Shown one piece after another: positions 16,863-24,830 of a stretch of DNA of 64,000 bases; position 1 is the stretch's first letter; each line of letters begins with the position of its first letter. Position numbers and translations under genes: made by a program. The stretch lies in NCBI RefSeq assembly GCF_016812035.1, contig NZ_CP069178.1, positions 372,001 through 436,000 on the forward strand, written 5' to 3'. The notes under the pieces are model-generated. The model was not told the origin of the DNA and searched no databases. It saw nothing but the letters and a program-made list of their open reading frames with translations. This DNA is from Bulleidia sp. zg-1006. GTDB lineage: Bacteria; Bacillota_I; Bacilli_A; Erysipelotrichales; Erysipelotrichaceae.

Positions 16863-17500
16863 AGAACCTACCGGCCTTAAAGATTATCGAGGAGTTGGAA
16901 AAGCTATTTCCAGAAGCGAAAGGGGAATTGAATTCACGGAATACCTATGAGCTTTGTGTAGCGGTTATCCTTTCTGCTCAAAGTACCGATGTTTCCGTCA
17001 ATCAGGTAACACCAGCTTTATTTGAAGCTTATCCAACATTAGAATCTTTAGCGAAAGCAGAGCTCAACGATGTGGAAAGCTATATTGCCCGTTTGGGTTT
17101 GTATCGAGCAAAAGCGAAAAATATCATTGGTTTTGCACAAGTGGTGATAGAACGATTTGATGGTGTGATTCCTTCTTCTATGGAAGATTTGACTTCATTA
17201 CCGGGTGTGGGAAGAAAGTGTGCCAATGTGATTCAAGGAGAATGCTTTCATTTACCATCCTTGGCGGTGGATACGCATGTATCTCGAATTGCGAAGCGTT
17301 TGGGTTTGGCTTATCAAAAGGATTCAGTTGCGGTCATTGAACGGAAGTTAAAAAAGAAACTACCTAAAGAAAAATGGACAAAAGCTCATCATCAAATGAT
17401 TTTCTTTGGTCGTTATTTATGTCAAGCGAGAAAGCCCCGGTGTTATCGCTGCCCCTTTGTGGAACATTGTCATGAGAAGAATAAGAATTTAATTGCTTAG
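16859..17500 (+). CDS. nth: endonuclease III
   Basis: DNA glycosylase/AP lyase that removes oxidised pyrimidines. 213 residues with the helix-hairpin-helix LPGVGRKCANVI (catalytic Lys in this loop), catalytic Asp in LAVDTHVSRIAKRLGL, and the C-terminal [4Fe-4S] cysteine set C-x6-C-x2-C-x5-C (CQARKPRCYRCPFVEHC). Last gene of the parE-led operon. Confidence 0.96.
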   Translation: MKNLPALKIIEELEKLFPEAKGELNSRNTYELCVAVILSAQSTDVSVNQVTPALFEAYPTLESLAKAELNDVESYIARLGLYRAKAKNIIGFAQVVIERFDGVIPSSMEDLTSLPGVGRKCANVIQGECFHLPSLAVDTHVSRIAKRLGLAYQKDSVAVIERKLKKKLPKEKWTKAHHQMIFFGRYLCQARKPRCYRCPFVEHCHEKNKNLIA

Positions 17501-17556
17501 AAATATTTTTATTTTTCATATAAACCAGTTAGAATAGTTAAAAATGGAGGTAGAAG

Positions 17557-18450
17557 ATGGAAAGCTATGTATTGAGCATGGAAACAGCGGCTGATGTTAG
17601 TCGAGAATATTTGGAAAGTAGAAATATATCAAGTCTTTCTTTTCATTACAGTTTGGCTGATAAGTTATATACAGATGATTTTGGCGAAACTTTAAGCATT
17701 AGGGATTTTTATGAGGCCATGCGTCAAGGAGAAATGACACGCACTTCACAAATTCCAAATGGGGAATACGAGGCTTATTTCCGCTCGTTTTTAGAAAAAG
17801 GATTGGATGTCATTCATGTTTGTTTATCATCGGGCTTATCGGGTACTTACAATGGGGCTTGTATGGTGGCGGAACAGCTAAGAGAAGAATTTCCTGACCG
17901 TAAGCTTTTCGTTATTGATAGTTTATGTGCTTCAAGTGGAATTGGTTTATTGGTTGATCAGATGGCGAATGAAAGAGATGCCGGTTGTTCGATAGAAGTG
18001 TTAAACGAGTATGCTTTAAAGACACGTTATTTAGTTGAATTATGGTTCTTCTCCGGTGATTTAACGTATTTTATTCGGGGTGGTCGTATTTCTAAGACCG
18101 CCGGAACAATTGGAAATATGTTACACATTGAGCCATTGATGAGTGTTGGAGCCGATGGTAAATTGAAAGTTCGTAAAAAGATTCGGGGCAAGAAGAAGAC
18201 TTTAGCGGCTTCTTTAGAGATGGTGCAAAAGTATGGTGATGCTGAACAAAAAACAATTTTTATTTCTAATGCGGATTGCTTAGAAGATGCGAAAATGCTT
18301 GCAGGAATGTTAGAAGAAGCATATCCGAGTGTTCAAATTCATCATTTTGATATTGGAACAACCATTGGTTCACATACTGGACCAGGTACGGTAGCGTTCT
18401 TCTTTATGGGGAAGGATCGTCGTGAGGTTGAATTGGATTTTAACAACTAG
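17557..18450 (+). CDS. DegV family fatty-acid-binding protein
   Basis: A 297-residue DegV protein, a family that binds fatty acids and in some species (FakB) presents them to FakA kinase. Typical segments: TSQIPNGEYEAYF near residue 60, CLSSGLSGTYNGACMVAE, VIDSLCASSGIGLLVDQM, and RGGRISKTAGTIGNMLHIEPLMSV. GGAGG lies 7 nt before the ATG, and a TAGAAT -10 at 17529-17534 suggests its own promoter. No fakA is in the window. Confidence 0.9.
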   Translation: MESYVLSMETAADVSREYLESRNISSLSFHYSLADKLYTDDFGETLSIRDFYEAMRQGEMTRTSQIPNGEYEAYFRSFLEKGLDVIHVCLSSGLSGTYNGACMVAEQLREEFPDRKLFVIDSLCASSGIGLLVDQMANERDAGCSIEVLNEYALKTRYLVELWFFSGDLTYFIRGGRISKTAGTIGNMLHIEPLMSVGADGKLKVRKKIRGKKKTLAASLEMVQKYGDAEQKTIFISNADCLEDAKMLAGMLEEAYPSVQIHHFDIGTTIGSHTGPGTVAFFFMGKDRREVELDFNN

Positions 18451-18467
18451 GTATTCTAGTTGTTTTT
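18442..18467 (+). terminator. terminator after degV
   Basis: A 9-bp perfect stem (AACAACTAG at 18442-18450, CTAGTTGTT at 18456-18464) overlaps the degV stop codon and runs into a T-tract. Confidence 0.85.
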
Positions 18468-18509
18468 CATGAAAATGAATGAAAGTTATACTATTGGAAA
18501 AGGGGAATT

Positions 18510-18686
18510 ATGAAATTACCAGAGAATTGGCAAGAATATAGTCATTTAGAACAAGCAAAATGGTTTCTAAAATACGCAGTGAAATATCAACGAGAAGGGG
18601 AAATTAGAGGTTTATTGGAAGATATAGAGCCAGAAGTTAAGGAAGCCTATGAAAAGTTTTTAAATGCAGGTGGATATAACTTCTAA
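18510..18686 (+). CDS. small hypothetical protein (58 residues)
   Basis: Not recognised. The reading frame begins MKLPENWQEYSHLEQAKWF and ends in AGGYNF. Charged residues dominate, no membrane segment is visible, and a helical cytosolic protein is likely. A strong AAAAGGGGAA ribosome binding site precedes the ATG and a TATACT -10 lies at 18487-18492. A hairpin with T-rich end (18759-18778) follows after about 70 nt, so it looks like a free-standing small gene between degV and a minus-strand small gene. Confidence 0.6.
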   Translation: MKLPENWQEYSHLEQAKWFLKYAVKYQREGEIRGLLEDIEPEVKEAYEKFLNAGGYNF

Positions 18687-18772
18687 AATTTTAGTTGCTT
18701 TATTAGTACCCTTATTTGGGACACGGGCATGGTTTTGTATGGGATGTTGGTTTAAAAAAGATAGGCCTTAGC

Positions 18773-18910
18773 CTATCGAATTTTAGAGTTATTTAGGATG
18801 GTAATGGCACCGTCCTTTTCTTTTCTTTGAAGTGCTTGTAAACCTTTTTTATCGGTATATTCAGTTACAATACTTTGAATTTTTGTTTCTTGATAACGCA
18901 CTAAAAACAT
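18773..18910 (-). CDS. small hypothetical protein (45 residues)
   Basis: Not recognised. The product begins MFLVRYQETKIQSIVTEY and ends in ITILNNSKIR; it is basic and has no membrane segment. Support for a real gene is a consensus AAAGGAG ribosome binding site 8 nt before the ATG on the minus strand and an upstream TATACT -10 at 18968-18963 with TTGCAT about 16 nt before it. The stop lies in a palindrome (GATAGGC/GCCTATC) that can act as terminator for both strands. It is too short for routine gene callers. Confidence 0.6.
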   Translation of the reverse strand: MFLVRYQETKIQSIVTEYTDKKGLQALQRKEKDGAITILNNSKIR

Positions 18911-19006
18911 CTTAATGCTCCTTTCTACTATTTTTAATAAAAATAAAACGTTCGCTTTATTAAGTATAATGACTTCTTTTTAGAATGCAATAGGAATGCT
19001 CAAAAA

Positions 19007-19025
19007 AGGATACTTCAAGTATCCT
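19007..19025 (-). terminator. terminator of the recU-pbp1 operon
   Basis: On the minus strand, AGGATACT (19025-19018) pairs with AGTATCCT (19014-19007) with a 3-nt loop, followed by a T-run (19007-19002). It overlaps the 3' end of the pbp1 gene. Confidence 0.8.
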
Positions 19026-21699
19026 AATTTAATCCATAGACATAAAGAATGACGGATGATCCCTTATCAATTTGCGTGCCTGCAATATTTTGTCCACTTG
19101 TATCGACGATTTTTTCAACCAATCCCCATTGGGAAGCGTCTGATGTTTTAGTGCTTCTTGTTTCAAGACGAATATTATTCGCCTTTGCCCAAGCGGTATA
19201 ATCCGTTGCTTTAGAAGAGGATGGTACTAAGGTTAAGTCTCTTGGTGTTTTAAAGATAGCACAAGCTTCATTTGAATTGATATTAATCTTCTTATAGCCA
19301 TAATATCCACAGACTTGAGTATCCGTATTCGCTGCCAAGCCACTAATCTTCTGTTGCAATGTTTCCTTAGAGGATTGAATTTCTTGGATGGTCTTACCAT
19401 TTTGAACAATCCGTGCTTTATAGACAACCGGACCAGTTAAGGAGCGAATATCTAAGCTGTCATTACCAACCTCATTTAAAGCTTTCGCATCTGGATAAGA
19501 AGCCCAATTAAAGCTCATCGTATGGTCGGGATTGTATGTAACATTGAAGCCGGCGATATTTTGTAGATGACCAATCATCTCTTCGGCAGTCTTTAATTTT
19601 TCAAATTCTTTACGAATATAACCAGTTGTGATTAACTCACTTGGTAAATGACTACTTGGGGCAACGTAAGGGAAGATACCGCGCACAAACTTAACGGTTG
19701 AAACATCCCTTGATCTTTTGACACCGGATGGTTTCTTATCACGGTGTAAGACATCCAATAGCTTGGAATTGATACGACCGGGTATGTTTTGATTGACAAT
19801 GGAACTTGTCACATACGATAGCTTACCCTTTTCAGCTGAATTGAAACCAATCCAAACAGCTGAGGTATATTGGCTTGTTTCAGCAACCATCCATTTATCT
19901 TTCTGAGCCAGCTTTGGAATACCATATTGCAAACCATCGCTACCCCAGTCGGTTGTCCCTGTCTTCGCATAAACAGGATAAGAACGCTTCAATATCTGCA
20001 TGTAGTTGTATACATCTGATTTGGAAACATTAGTTTCCATTAAGTAAGCTGTCATATAGGCGGCGGCTGAAGAAATCACTTGTTCTTTTTGGAAGTTAGC
20101 TTTGTAATCCGCTTTATCACCATTACGGAAATGGATGCTTGTGATAGTATGGGGCTTAATGTAATTACCGCCATTCATCATAATGGCATGTGCGGCAGCC
20201 AATTGTTCGGCAGTAACACGCATTGATCCACCACCAATCGCATAACTGATACCAACCTCATCTTTGTTGAAACCTTTAAAATGCAATTGATCAACTAAGT
20301 AATTTTGAATACGCTTCAATCCACTTTTATCTTGCACCGCTTGGAAAGCTTGGATGGCTGGCGTATTTAAAGACCAGTTCAACGCTTTCTTCAAGTTAAC
20401 ACGACCAAAGTACTTACCATTCGCATTACGATAGGTCCAGTTTCCATATTTAACAGGCTTATCCACGAGTTCATGACCGGTGGACCAACCTAAATCTTCA
20501 AAAGCTAACGCATAATCCAAGAACGGCTTTACCGCAGAACCCGGTTGATTGTATTGTTGGGTGGCTCGATTTAACAATTGAGAACCACCTTTACTCCAGT
20601 TACGACCACCACCAATTGCTACGATTTCACCGTTTTGGTTATTGATAGAAATACCACAGACTTCCAGACGATCATGTAAGCGAATACCCGATTCTTTGTT
20701 TGCTTGAATGCGTTCGTATAAGGCTTGTGTCTTTTGGTCTAAAGAGGTATGAATTTCCATGGCCGTACTTAATGGATCTTGCCCCGTCACTTCTTGAGCT
20801 TCCTTTAAGGCCGCATCAATATAAGCTTGATTCGCATTACCGGTTGGTAAAGTCTTTTTCGCATCAATCAATAAATCCTCAACCTTAATACTCTTTGCTA
20901 ATTGACATTCTTTTTTAGAAATATAACCATGGTAAGCCATTAAATCTAAGACAGTATTGCGACGTTTCGTCGCTCGATCTAAGTAGTTATGAGGATCATA
21001 ACTATAGGGTGAGTTGACAATACCAGCCAATAAGGCGGATTCAGAAGTATTTAATTCACTAACATTTTTACCGAAATATTGACGGGATGCCTTTTGCACA
21101 CCACGGATATTACCAATACCACCAAAGTTCATCTTATTTACATACATCGTGAAAATGTCCTTTTTACTAGAATTATTTTCTAATTTTAAAGCTAGAGCAA
21201 TTTGTTGAATTTTGTAATCAATACTTTGGGTGTAGGTTTTCCCTGTTTCATCGTTAACAAAGTAGCTTAGCTTGACTAACTGCATCGTGAACGTAGAGCC
21301 ACCTTGCATATTGCCACGAAGAATGGTTTCAATAATAGACTTGGTGAAACGAGGTGCATCGAAACCGTTATGGACGAAGAAACGAGAGTCTTCGACCGAT
21401 AAGAAGGCATCGACTAAAGAAGTTGGTAGTTGATCATACGTAACATTTTCACGCAACTGATTTCCAACGTCAGCAATCTGTTTTCCTTCTCGGTCATAAA
21501 TCAAAGTACTTTGACTGGTACTAAATTTTTCTAACTTGAAGGAAGGGGTACGATGAAGGGTAGAATTCACCATCGTGACACCAACTAGACCAATGACCAG
21601 TTCAATTCCTAAGATGATGGCCATTAAAGTGTTTGCAATCTTTAGACCATGGTAACGGCGCTTACCATGAGGTTTTCCTTTGGGTTGTTTTTCTTTCAC
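19024..21699 (-). CDS. class A penicillin-binding protein (PBP1a type)
   Basis: Bifunctional peptidoglycan synthase of 891 residues. Order: basic cytoplasmic tail and one membrane helix (about residues 25-45); glycosyltransferase domain with EDSRFFVHNGFD and GGSTFTMQLVK (the usual GGSTITQQ variant); transpeptidase domain with SAVK (active-site Ser, about residue 391), SLN and KTGTTDWGSD (about 585). The last 65 residues (PSSSKATDYTAWAKANNIRL...SSVILYVY) look like a single PASTA-type domain. It follows recU by 5 nt, the classical recU-ponA arrangement. Confidence 0.93.
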   Translation of the reverse strand: MKEKQPKGKPHGKRRYHGLKIANTLMAIILGIELVIGLVGVTMVNSTLHRTPSFKLEKFSTSQSTLIYDREGKQIADVGNQLRENVTYDQLPTSLVDAFLSVEDSRFFVHNGFDAPRFTKSIIETILRGNMQGGSTFTMQLVKLSYFVNDETGKTYTQSIDYKIQQIALALKLENNSSKKDIFTMYVNKMNFGGIGNIRGVQKASRQYFGKNVSELNTSESALLAGIVNSPYSYDPHNYLDRATKRRNTVLDLMAYHGYISKKECQLAKSIKVEDLLIDAKKTLPTGNANQAYIDAALKEAQEVTGQDPLSTAMEIHTSLDQKTQALYERIQANKESGIRLHDRLEVCGISINNQNGEIVAIGGGRNWSKGGSQLLNRATQQYNQPGSAVKPFLDYALAFEDLGWSTGHELVDKPVKYGNWTYRNANGKYFGRVNLKKALNWSLNTPAIQAFQAVQDKSGLKRIQNYLVDQLHFKGFNKDEVGISYAIGGGSMRVTAEQLAAAHAIMMNGGNYIKPHTITSIHFRNGDKADYKANFQKEQVISSAAAYMTAYLMETNVSKSDVYNYMQILKRSYPVYAKTGTTDWGSDGLQYGIPKLAQKDKWMVAETSQYTSAVWIGFNSAEKGKLSYVTSSIVNQNIPGRINSKLLDVLHRDKKPSGVKRSRDVSTVKFVRGIFPYVAPSSHLPSELITTGYIRKEFEKLKTAEEMIGHLQNIAGFNVTYNPDHTMSFNWASYPDAKALNEVGNDSLDIRSLTGPVVYKARIVQNGKTIQEIQSSKETLQQKISGLAANTDTQVCGYYGYKKININSNEACAIFKTPRDLTLVPSSSKATDYTAWAKANNIRLETRSTKTSDASQWGLVEKIVDTSGQNIAGTQIDKGSSVILYVYGLN

Positions 21700-21704
21700 A
21701 ATAT

Positions 21705-22289
21705 TTACCTCTTTTCAAAATATAACTGATCAACGACTTTTAAATAATCGACAGGGTTCACATAATTTCCTTGGATTAGCAGAGCATTTTCTATAAACCA
21801 TTGATATGGTATGGAAGAACGCATCGCTATCTGGTAAAAGTGTATCATTTTTTCGGCAGGGACTAAATAGGTTTCTTCCAGACTAGTCCAGCGAATAATG
21901 AAGAAGCCAATACCACCATGATATAAAACTTCTTTTAAGTGGCGAATTTGGTGAGGATGCACTAATTTTAAAGGAAAGCAAGTTTTGTTTTTACTTTCTT
22001 TGGCTTCAAAATCAATGTACCGACCACGATAGACACCATTGTAGTCCGTTGTGGAAGCTTGACGAAAATAAGCTTCGGTGATTTTGACAGCACTTCGCTT
22101 TGGATAATCCACTTTCACAATCTGAATTGGCGTTGGTTTTTTATGAATTACCGCCATTTTAGAACTTAAGTAATATTCGTTGGAACGGTTGATTTCACTT
22201 TCTAATTCCATACCACGATTGGAGGTGGAATGAGGGCTTGTTTCTAAAGCACCACTTATTTTTTTGCCATTTGGATATTTAATCATCAT
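21705..22289 (-). CDS. recU: Holliday junction resolvase RecU
   Basis: Structure-specific endonuclease of 194 residues that resolves recombination intermediates. Family motifs: NRGMELESEINRSNEYYLSS, TDYNGVYRGRYIDFEAKES (the D and ExK catalytic set) and GGIGFFIIRW. It is the first gene before pbp1. On the minus strand TATAAT (22303-22298) lies only 8 nt before the ATG, with no ribosome binding site between them, so the message is likely leaderless or nearly so. A second ATG follows immediately at 22286. Confidence 0.93.
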   Translation of the reverse strand: MMIKYPNGKKISGALETSPHSTSNRGMELESEINRSNEYYLSSKMAVIHKKPTPIQIVKVDYPKRSAVKITEAYFRQASTTDYNGVYRGRYIDFEAKESKNKTCFPLKLVHPHQIRHLKEVLYHGGIGFFIIRWTSLEETYLVPAEKMIHFYQIAMRSSIPYQWFIENALLIQGNYVNPVDYLKVVDQLYFEKR

Positions 22290-22374
22290 GTAAAGATATT
22301 ATACTAAATTTTTCTTCGTGATTGAATTTCATAGTAGACAACCTTATAATATAAAGACATTAGGGGAGGTTTTT

Positions 22375-22701
22375 ATGGCAAAACCATTTCATTTAGATCC
22401 AATCGCTATTGTTGAAAAGCGCTTTGATATTGACTTCAAAGGCTATAACGCTTATCAAGTCGATGGCTTCTTTGATTTAGTGATTAAAGATTACCAAACC
22501 TATGAGCGTCTTTTACAACAAGCGAATGAACGGCTTCAGGATTTGGAAAGAACCAATGCTTCTTTAAGGGCAAAGTTAATTGACTTAGAAGGTCGCTTAA
22601 AGGTTCAGGAAGCTTCGGAAGAAAATTTACCGACCGGCATGACAAATGTTGATGTTTTGAAGCGTTTGTCCCGCTTGGAAAAAGAGGTATTCCGTAAATA
22701 A
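22375..22701 (+). CDS. gpsB: cell division protein GpsB (DivIVA domain)
   Basis: A 108-residue coiled-coil protein that links PBP1 to the divisome in Firmicutes. The N-terminal DivIVA domain contains IVEKRFDIDFKGYNAYQVDGFFDLVIKDY, followed by a coiled coil (residues about 45-80) and a short C-terminal helix. GGGGAGG at 22363-22369 fixes the start at ATG 22375. The set recU/pbp1 divergent from gpsB and then rnpB is conserved with B. subtilis. Confidence 0.9.
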   Translation: MAKPFHLDPIAIVEKRFDIDFKGYNAYQVDGFFDLVIKDYQTYERLLQQANERLQDLERTNASLRAKLIDLEGRLKVQEASEENLPTGMTNVDVLKRLSRLEKEVFRK

Positions 22702-22705
22702 AGAT

Positions 22706-23055
22706 TGTGTATACAGAAGGCAGTCGCTGCCTTTTTAGGTAGAGGAAAGTCCATGCTCGCACCATCTGCGATGATGGTAGTGTTTGTGCTGATCGAATCA
22801 ATAAGGTCAGGTATCTTCGGATAACGGCGGAGCAATATAGTCTAAGGATTTATCTATGACTTGAGCCCTTAAGGTGTCACAGTGACGTAGTTCTTTTTGA
22901 AAGAAAAGAAGTGGAACGAGATAAACCCCACAAGCGAGAAACCCAAATTTGGTAGGGGAATTTTCAACTTTGAATTGAAAAAGAAGGAAGGTAGAAATAC
23001 AGATAAATGGCTGCACTGGCAACAGGACAGAACATGGCTTATGCATGTATACAGA
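22706..23055 (+). ncRNA. rnpB: RNase P RNA, Bacillus type (class B)
   Basis: Catalytic RNA of RNase P, about 350 nt. Conserved blocks are visible: GAGGAAAGTCCATGCTCGC from 22742, CACAGTGACG near 22878, GTGGAACGAGATAAACCCC, then GAGAAACCCAAATTTGGTAG, and ACAGAACATGGCTTA near 23027-23041. P1 is formed by TGTATAC (22708-22714) with GTATACA (23047-23053). The sequence between the blocks matches the B rather than the A type. Ends are inferred from P1. A terminator follows at once. Confidence 0.93.
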
Positions 23056-23079
23056 AAAGAGGAGTTGCCTCCTCTTTTT
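23056..23079 (+). terminator. rnpB terminator
   Basis: AAAGAGGAG (23056-23064) pairs perfectly with CTCCTCTTT (23069-23077) around a 4-nt loop, followed by T residues. Confidence 0.88.
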
Positions 23080-23120
23080 GTTTGGGGATTATGGTATAAT
23101 GAGCAAGGAAAAGGAGTTTT

Positions 23121-23714
23121 ATGAATTTACCAAATCGTTTAACTATATTTCGAATTATTTTAATTCCTGTAATTGTTTTGATTTATTTATTTCCTTATGC
23201 CAAGTTTGGTATTGAAGTTCCATCTTACATGGTGGCGGATGTCTCGATTAGTTTAATTAATATCATTTGTTTAATTGTGTATGTGATGGCGGCTATAACG
23301 GATGCCTTGGATGGTAATTATGCTCGTAAACATCATATGATTACAACTTTTGGTAAATTTGCGGATCCCATTGCGGATAAGTTATTAACCACAACTATGT
23401 TCTTATTGTTTGTTTCGAGGGGAATTATTCCTGTTATTCCAGTGATTTTAATGATGGCTCGCGATACGGTTGTGGATGGTGCAAGAATGATTGCGTCCAG
23501 TAATGGTAAAGTAGTGGCGGCTGGCACGATGGGTAAGTTAAAGACGGTATTACAAATGATAACTGTAGCTTTGATTCTTTTGAATAACTTACCATTTGAA
23601 GTCTTTCATTTACCGGTTAGTATTGTTTTATTATGGTTTTCTGCCTTTGTGTCTATTTTATCCGGTATTCAATACTTAAATCAATTGAAAGACGATATTT
23701 TTGAAACAATTTAA
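23121..23714 (+). CDS. pgsA: CDP-diacylglycerol--glycerol-3-phosphate 3-phosphatidyltransferase
   Basis: Membrane enzyme that makes phosphatidylglycerol-phosphate from CDP-diacylglycerol. 197 residues with several membrane helices and the CDP-alcohol phosphotransferase signature D-x2-DG-x2-AR-x8-G-x3-D-x3-D (from DALDGNYAR through GKFADPIAD, about residues 62-84). A TATAAT at 23094-23099 and AAAGGAG before the ATG show its own promoter. Upstream of recA, as in many Firmicutes. Confidence 0.95.
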   Translation: MNLPNRLTIFRIILIPVIVLIYLFPYAKFGIEVPSYMVADVSISLINIICLIVYVMAAITDALDGNYARKHHMITTFGKFADPIADKLLTTTMFLLFVSRGIIPVIPVILMMARDTVVDGARMIASSNGKVVAAGTMGKLKTVLQMITVALILLNNLPFEVFHLPVSIVLLWFSAFVSILSGIQYLNQLKDDIFETI

Positions 23715-23759
23715 AAGGAAATTCAATCCTTTCGGTAATATAAAAACTAGGAGGCTATT

Positions 23760-24800
23760 ATGGCGGAAAAGAAAGCAGTAATGACTGATAATAAAAAAGA
23801 TGCACTTCTTCAAGAGGCTTTAAAAACAATTGAAAAAGAATATGGTAAAGGTTCCATCATGCGTTTGGGTGATCGGGCAGATGTTTCGATTGATGCACTG
23901 CCATCGGGCTCGCTTGCTTTGGATAAGGCCTTAGGAATCGGTGGTTATCCAAAAGGGAGAATTATTGAGATTTATGGTCCTGAATCTTCCGGTAAGACGA
24001 CATTGGCTCTGCATGCGATTGCGGAATGTCAGAAACAAGGCGGTTGTTGCGCCTTTATTGATGCTGAAAATGCGATTGATCCGCAATATGCGGCTAAACT
24101 GGGGGTTGATATTGAAAAACTGATCCTATCACAACCGGACTCTGGTGAACAGGCCTTGGAAATCACCGAAATTTTAATTAAGTCAGGCGGTATTGATTTG
24201 GTTGTGATTGACTCAGTAGCCGCTTTAGTTCCACAAGCTGAATTGGATGGTGAAATGGGGGATGCCTCGGTTGGTTTACAAGCTCGTTTGATGTCCAAAG
24301 CAATGCGTAAGCTAGCCGGTGCAATGAACCGTTCAAATACAACAGCTATCTTTATCAACCAATTGCGTGAAAAAGTGGGTGTTCTATTTGGTAGCCCGGA
24401 AACGACTCCGGGTGGGCGTGCACTTAAGTTCTACGCTTCCGTTCGTTTAGATGTTCGCAAAGGGGAGGCTTTAAAGAGTGGTACCGATGTGGTTGGTTCA
24501 GCAACGAAAATTAAAGTGGTTAAGAATAAAGTAGCTCCACCATTTAAAATGGCAATTGTCAATATGATTTTTGGGGAAGGTATTTCACATATAGATGAAG
24601 TCATTAATTTAGCGGTTGAATACGATATTATTGATAAAGCAGGGGCTTGGTTCTCGTATGAGGGAGAAAAGATTGGTCAAGGCTTTCATGCGGTGCGTGA
24701 TTTCTTGAAATCTCATCCAGAATTAGATACGAAAATTAGTGAACAAGTGAAGGAAAAATTATTCCCAAGCGAGTATAAAGAAACACAAGCAGAAGAATAA
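23760..24800 (+). CDS. recA: recombinase RecA
   Basis: 346-residue recombinase/SOS coprotease. Walker [10 protein letters not shown] (about residue 75), Walker [11 protein letters not shown], the L2 loop and the RecA signature ALKFYASVR are all present. AGGAGG lies 6 nt before the ATG. I see no LexA-type operator in the 45-nt gap to pgsA, so SOS control of this copy cannot be claimed from sequence. Confidence 0.98.
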   Translation: MAEKKAVMTDNKKDALLQEALKTIEKEYGKGSIMRLGDRADVSIDALPSGSLALDKALGIGGYPKGRIIEIYGPESSGKTTLALHAIAECQKQGGCCAFIDAENAIDPQYAAKLGVDIEKLILSQPDSGEQALEITEILIKSGGIDLVVIDSVAALVPQAELDGEMGDASVGLQARLMSKAMRKLAGAMNRSNTTAIFINQLREKVGVLFGSPETTPGGRALKFYASVRLDVRKGEALKSGTDVVGSATKIKVVKNKVAPPFKMAIVNMIFGEGISHIDEVINLAVEYDIIDKAGAWFSYEGEKIGQGFHAVRDFLKSHPELDTKISEQVKEKLFPSEYKETQAEE

Positions 24801-24812
24801 CTTCTGCTTTTT
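24788..24812 (+). terminator. recA terminator
   Basis: AGCAGAAG (24788-24795) and CTTCTGCT (24801-24808) form a perfect stem around the stop codon, followed by TTTTTA. Confidence 0.82.
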
Positions 24813-24830
24813 ATTCAGAAAGGGGCTTTT

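Noticed and set aside
18664-18771. 35-residue + strand frame overlapping the 58-residue small gene
   Set aside because: No ribosome binding site, overlaps another gene and ends inside the hairpin; hydrophobic composition alone is not enough.
22605-23124. Open frames on both strands across the rnpB region
   Set aside because: They lie in the RNase P RNA, whose conserved blocks explain the sequence; none has a protein-like composition.
23715-23759. Possible LexA/SOS box before recA
   Set aside because: No palindrome of the Firmicutes GAAC-N4-GTTC form is present in the short gap.
24029-24358. 109-residue antisense frame within recA
   Set aside because: Mirror of recA codon use; no ribosome binding site or family.
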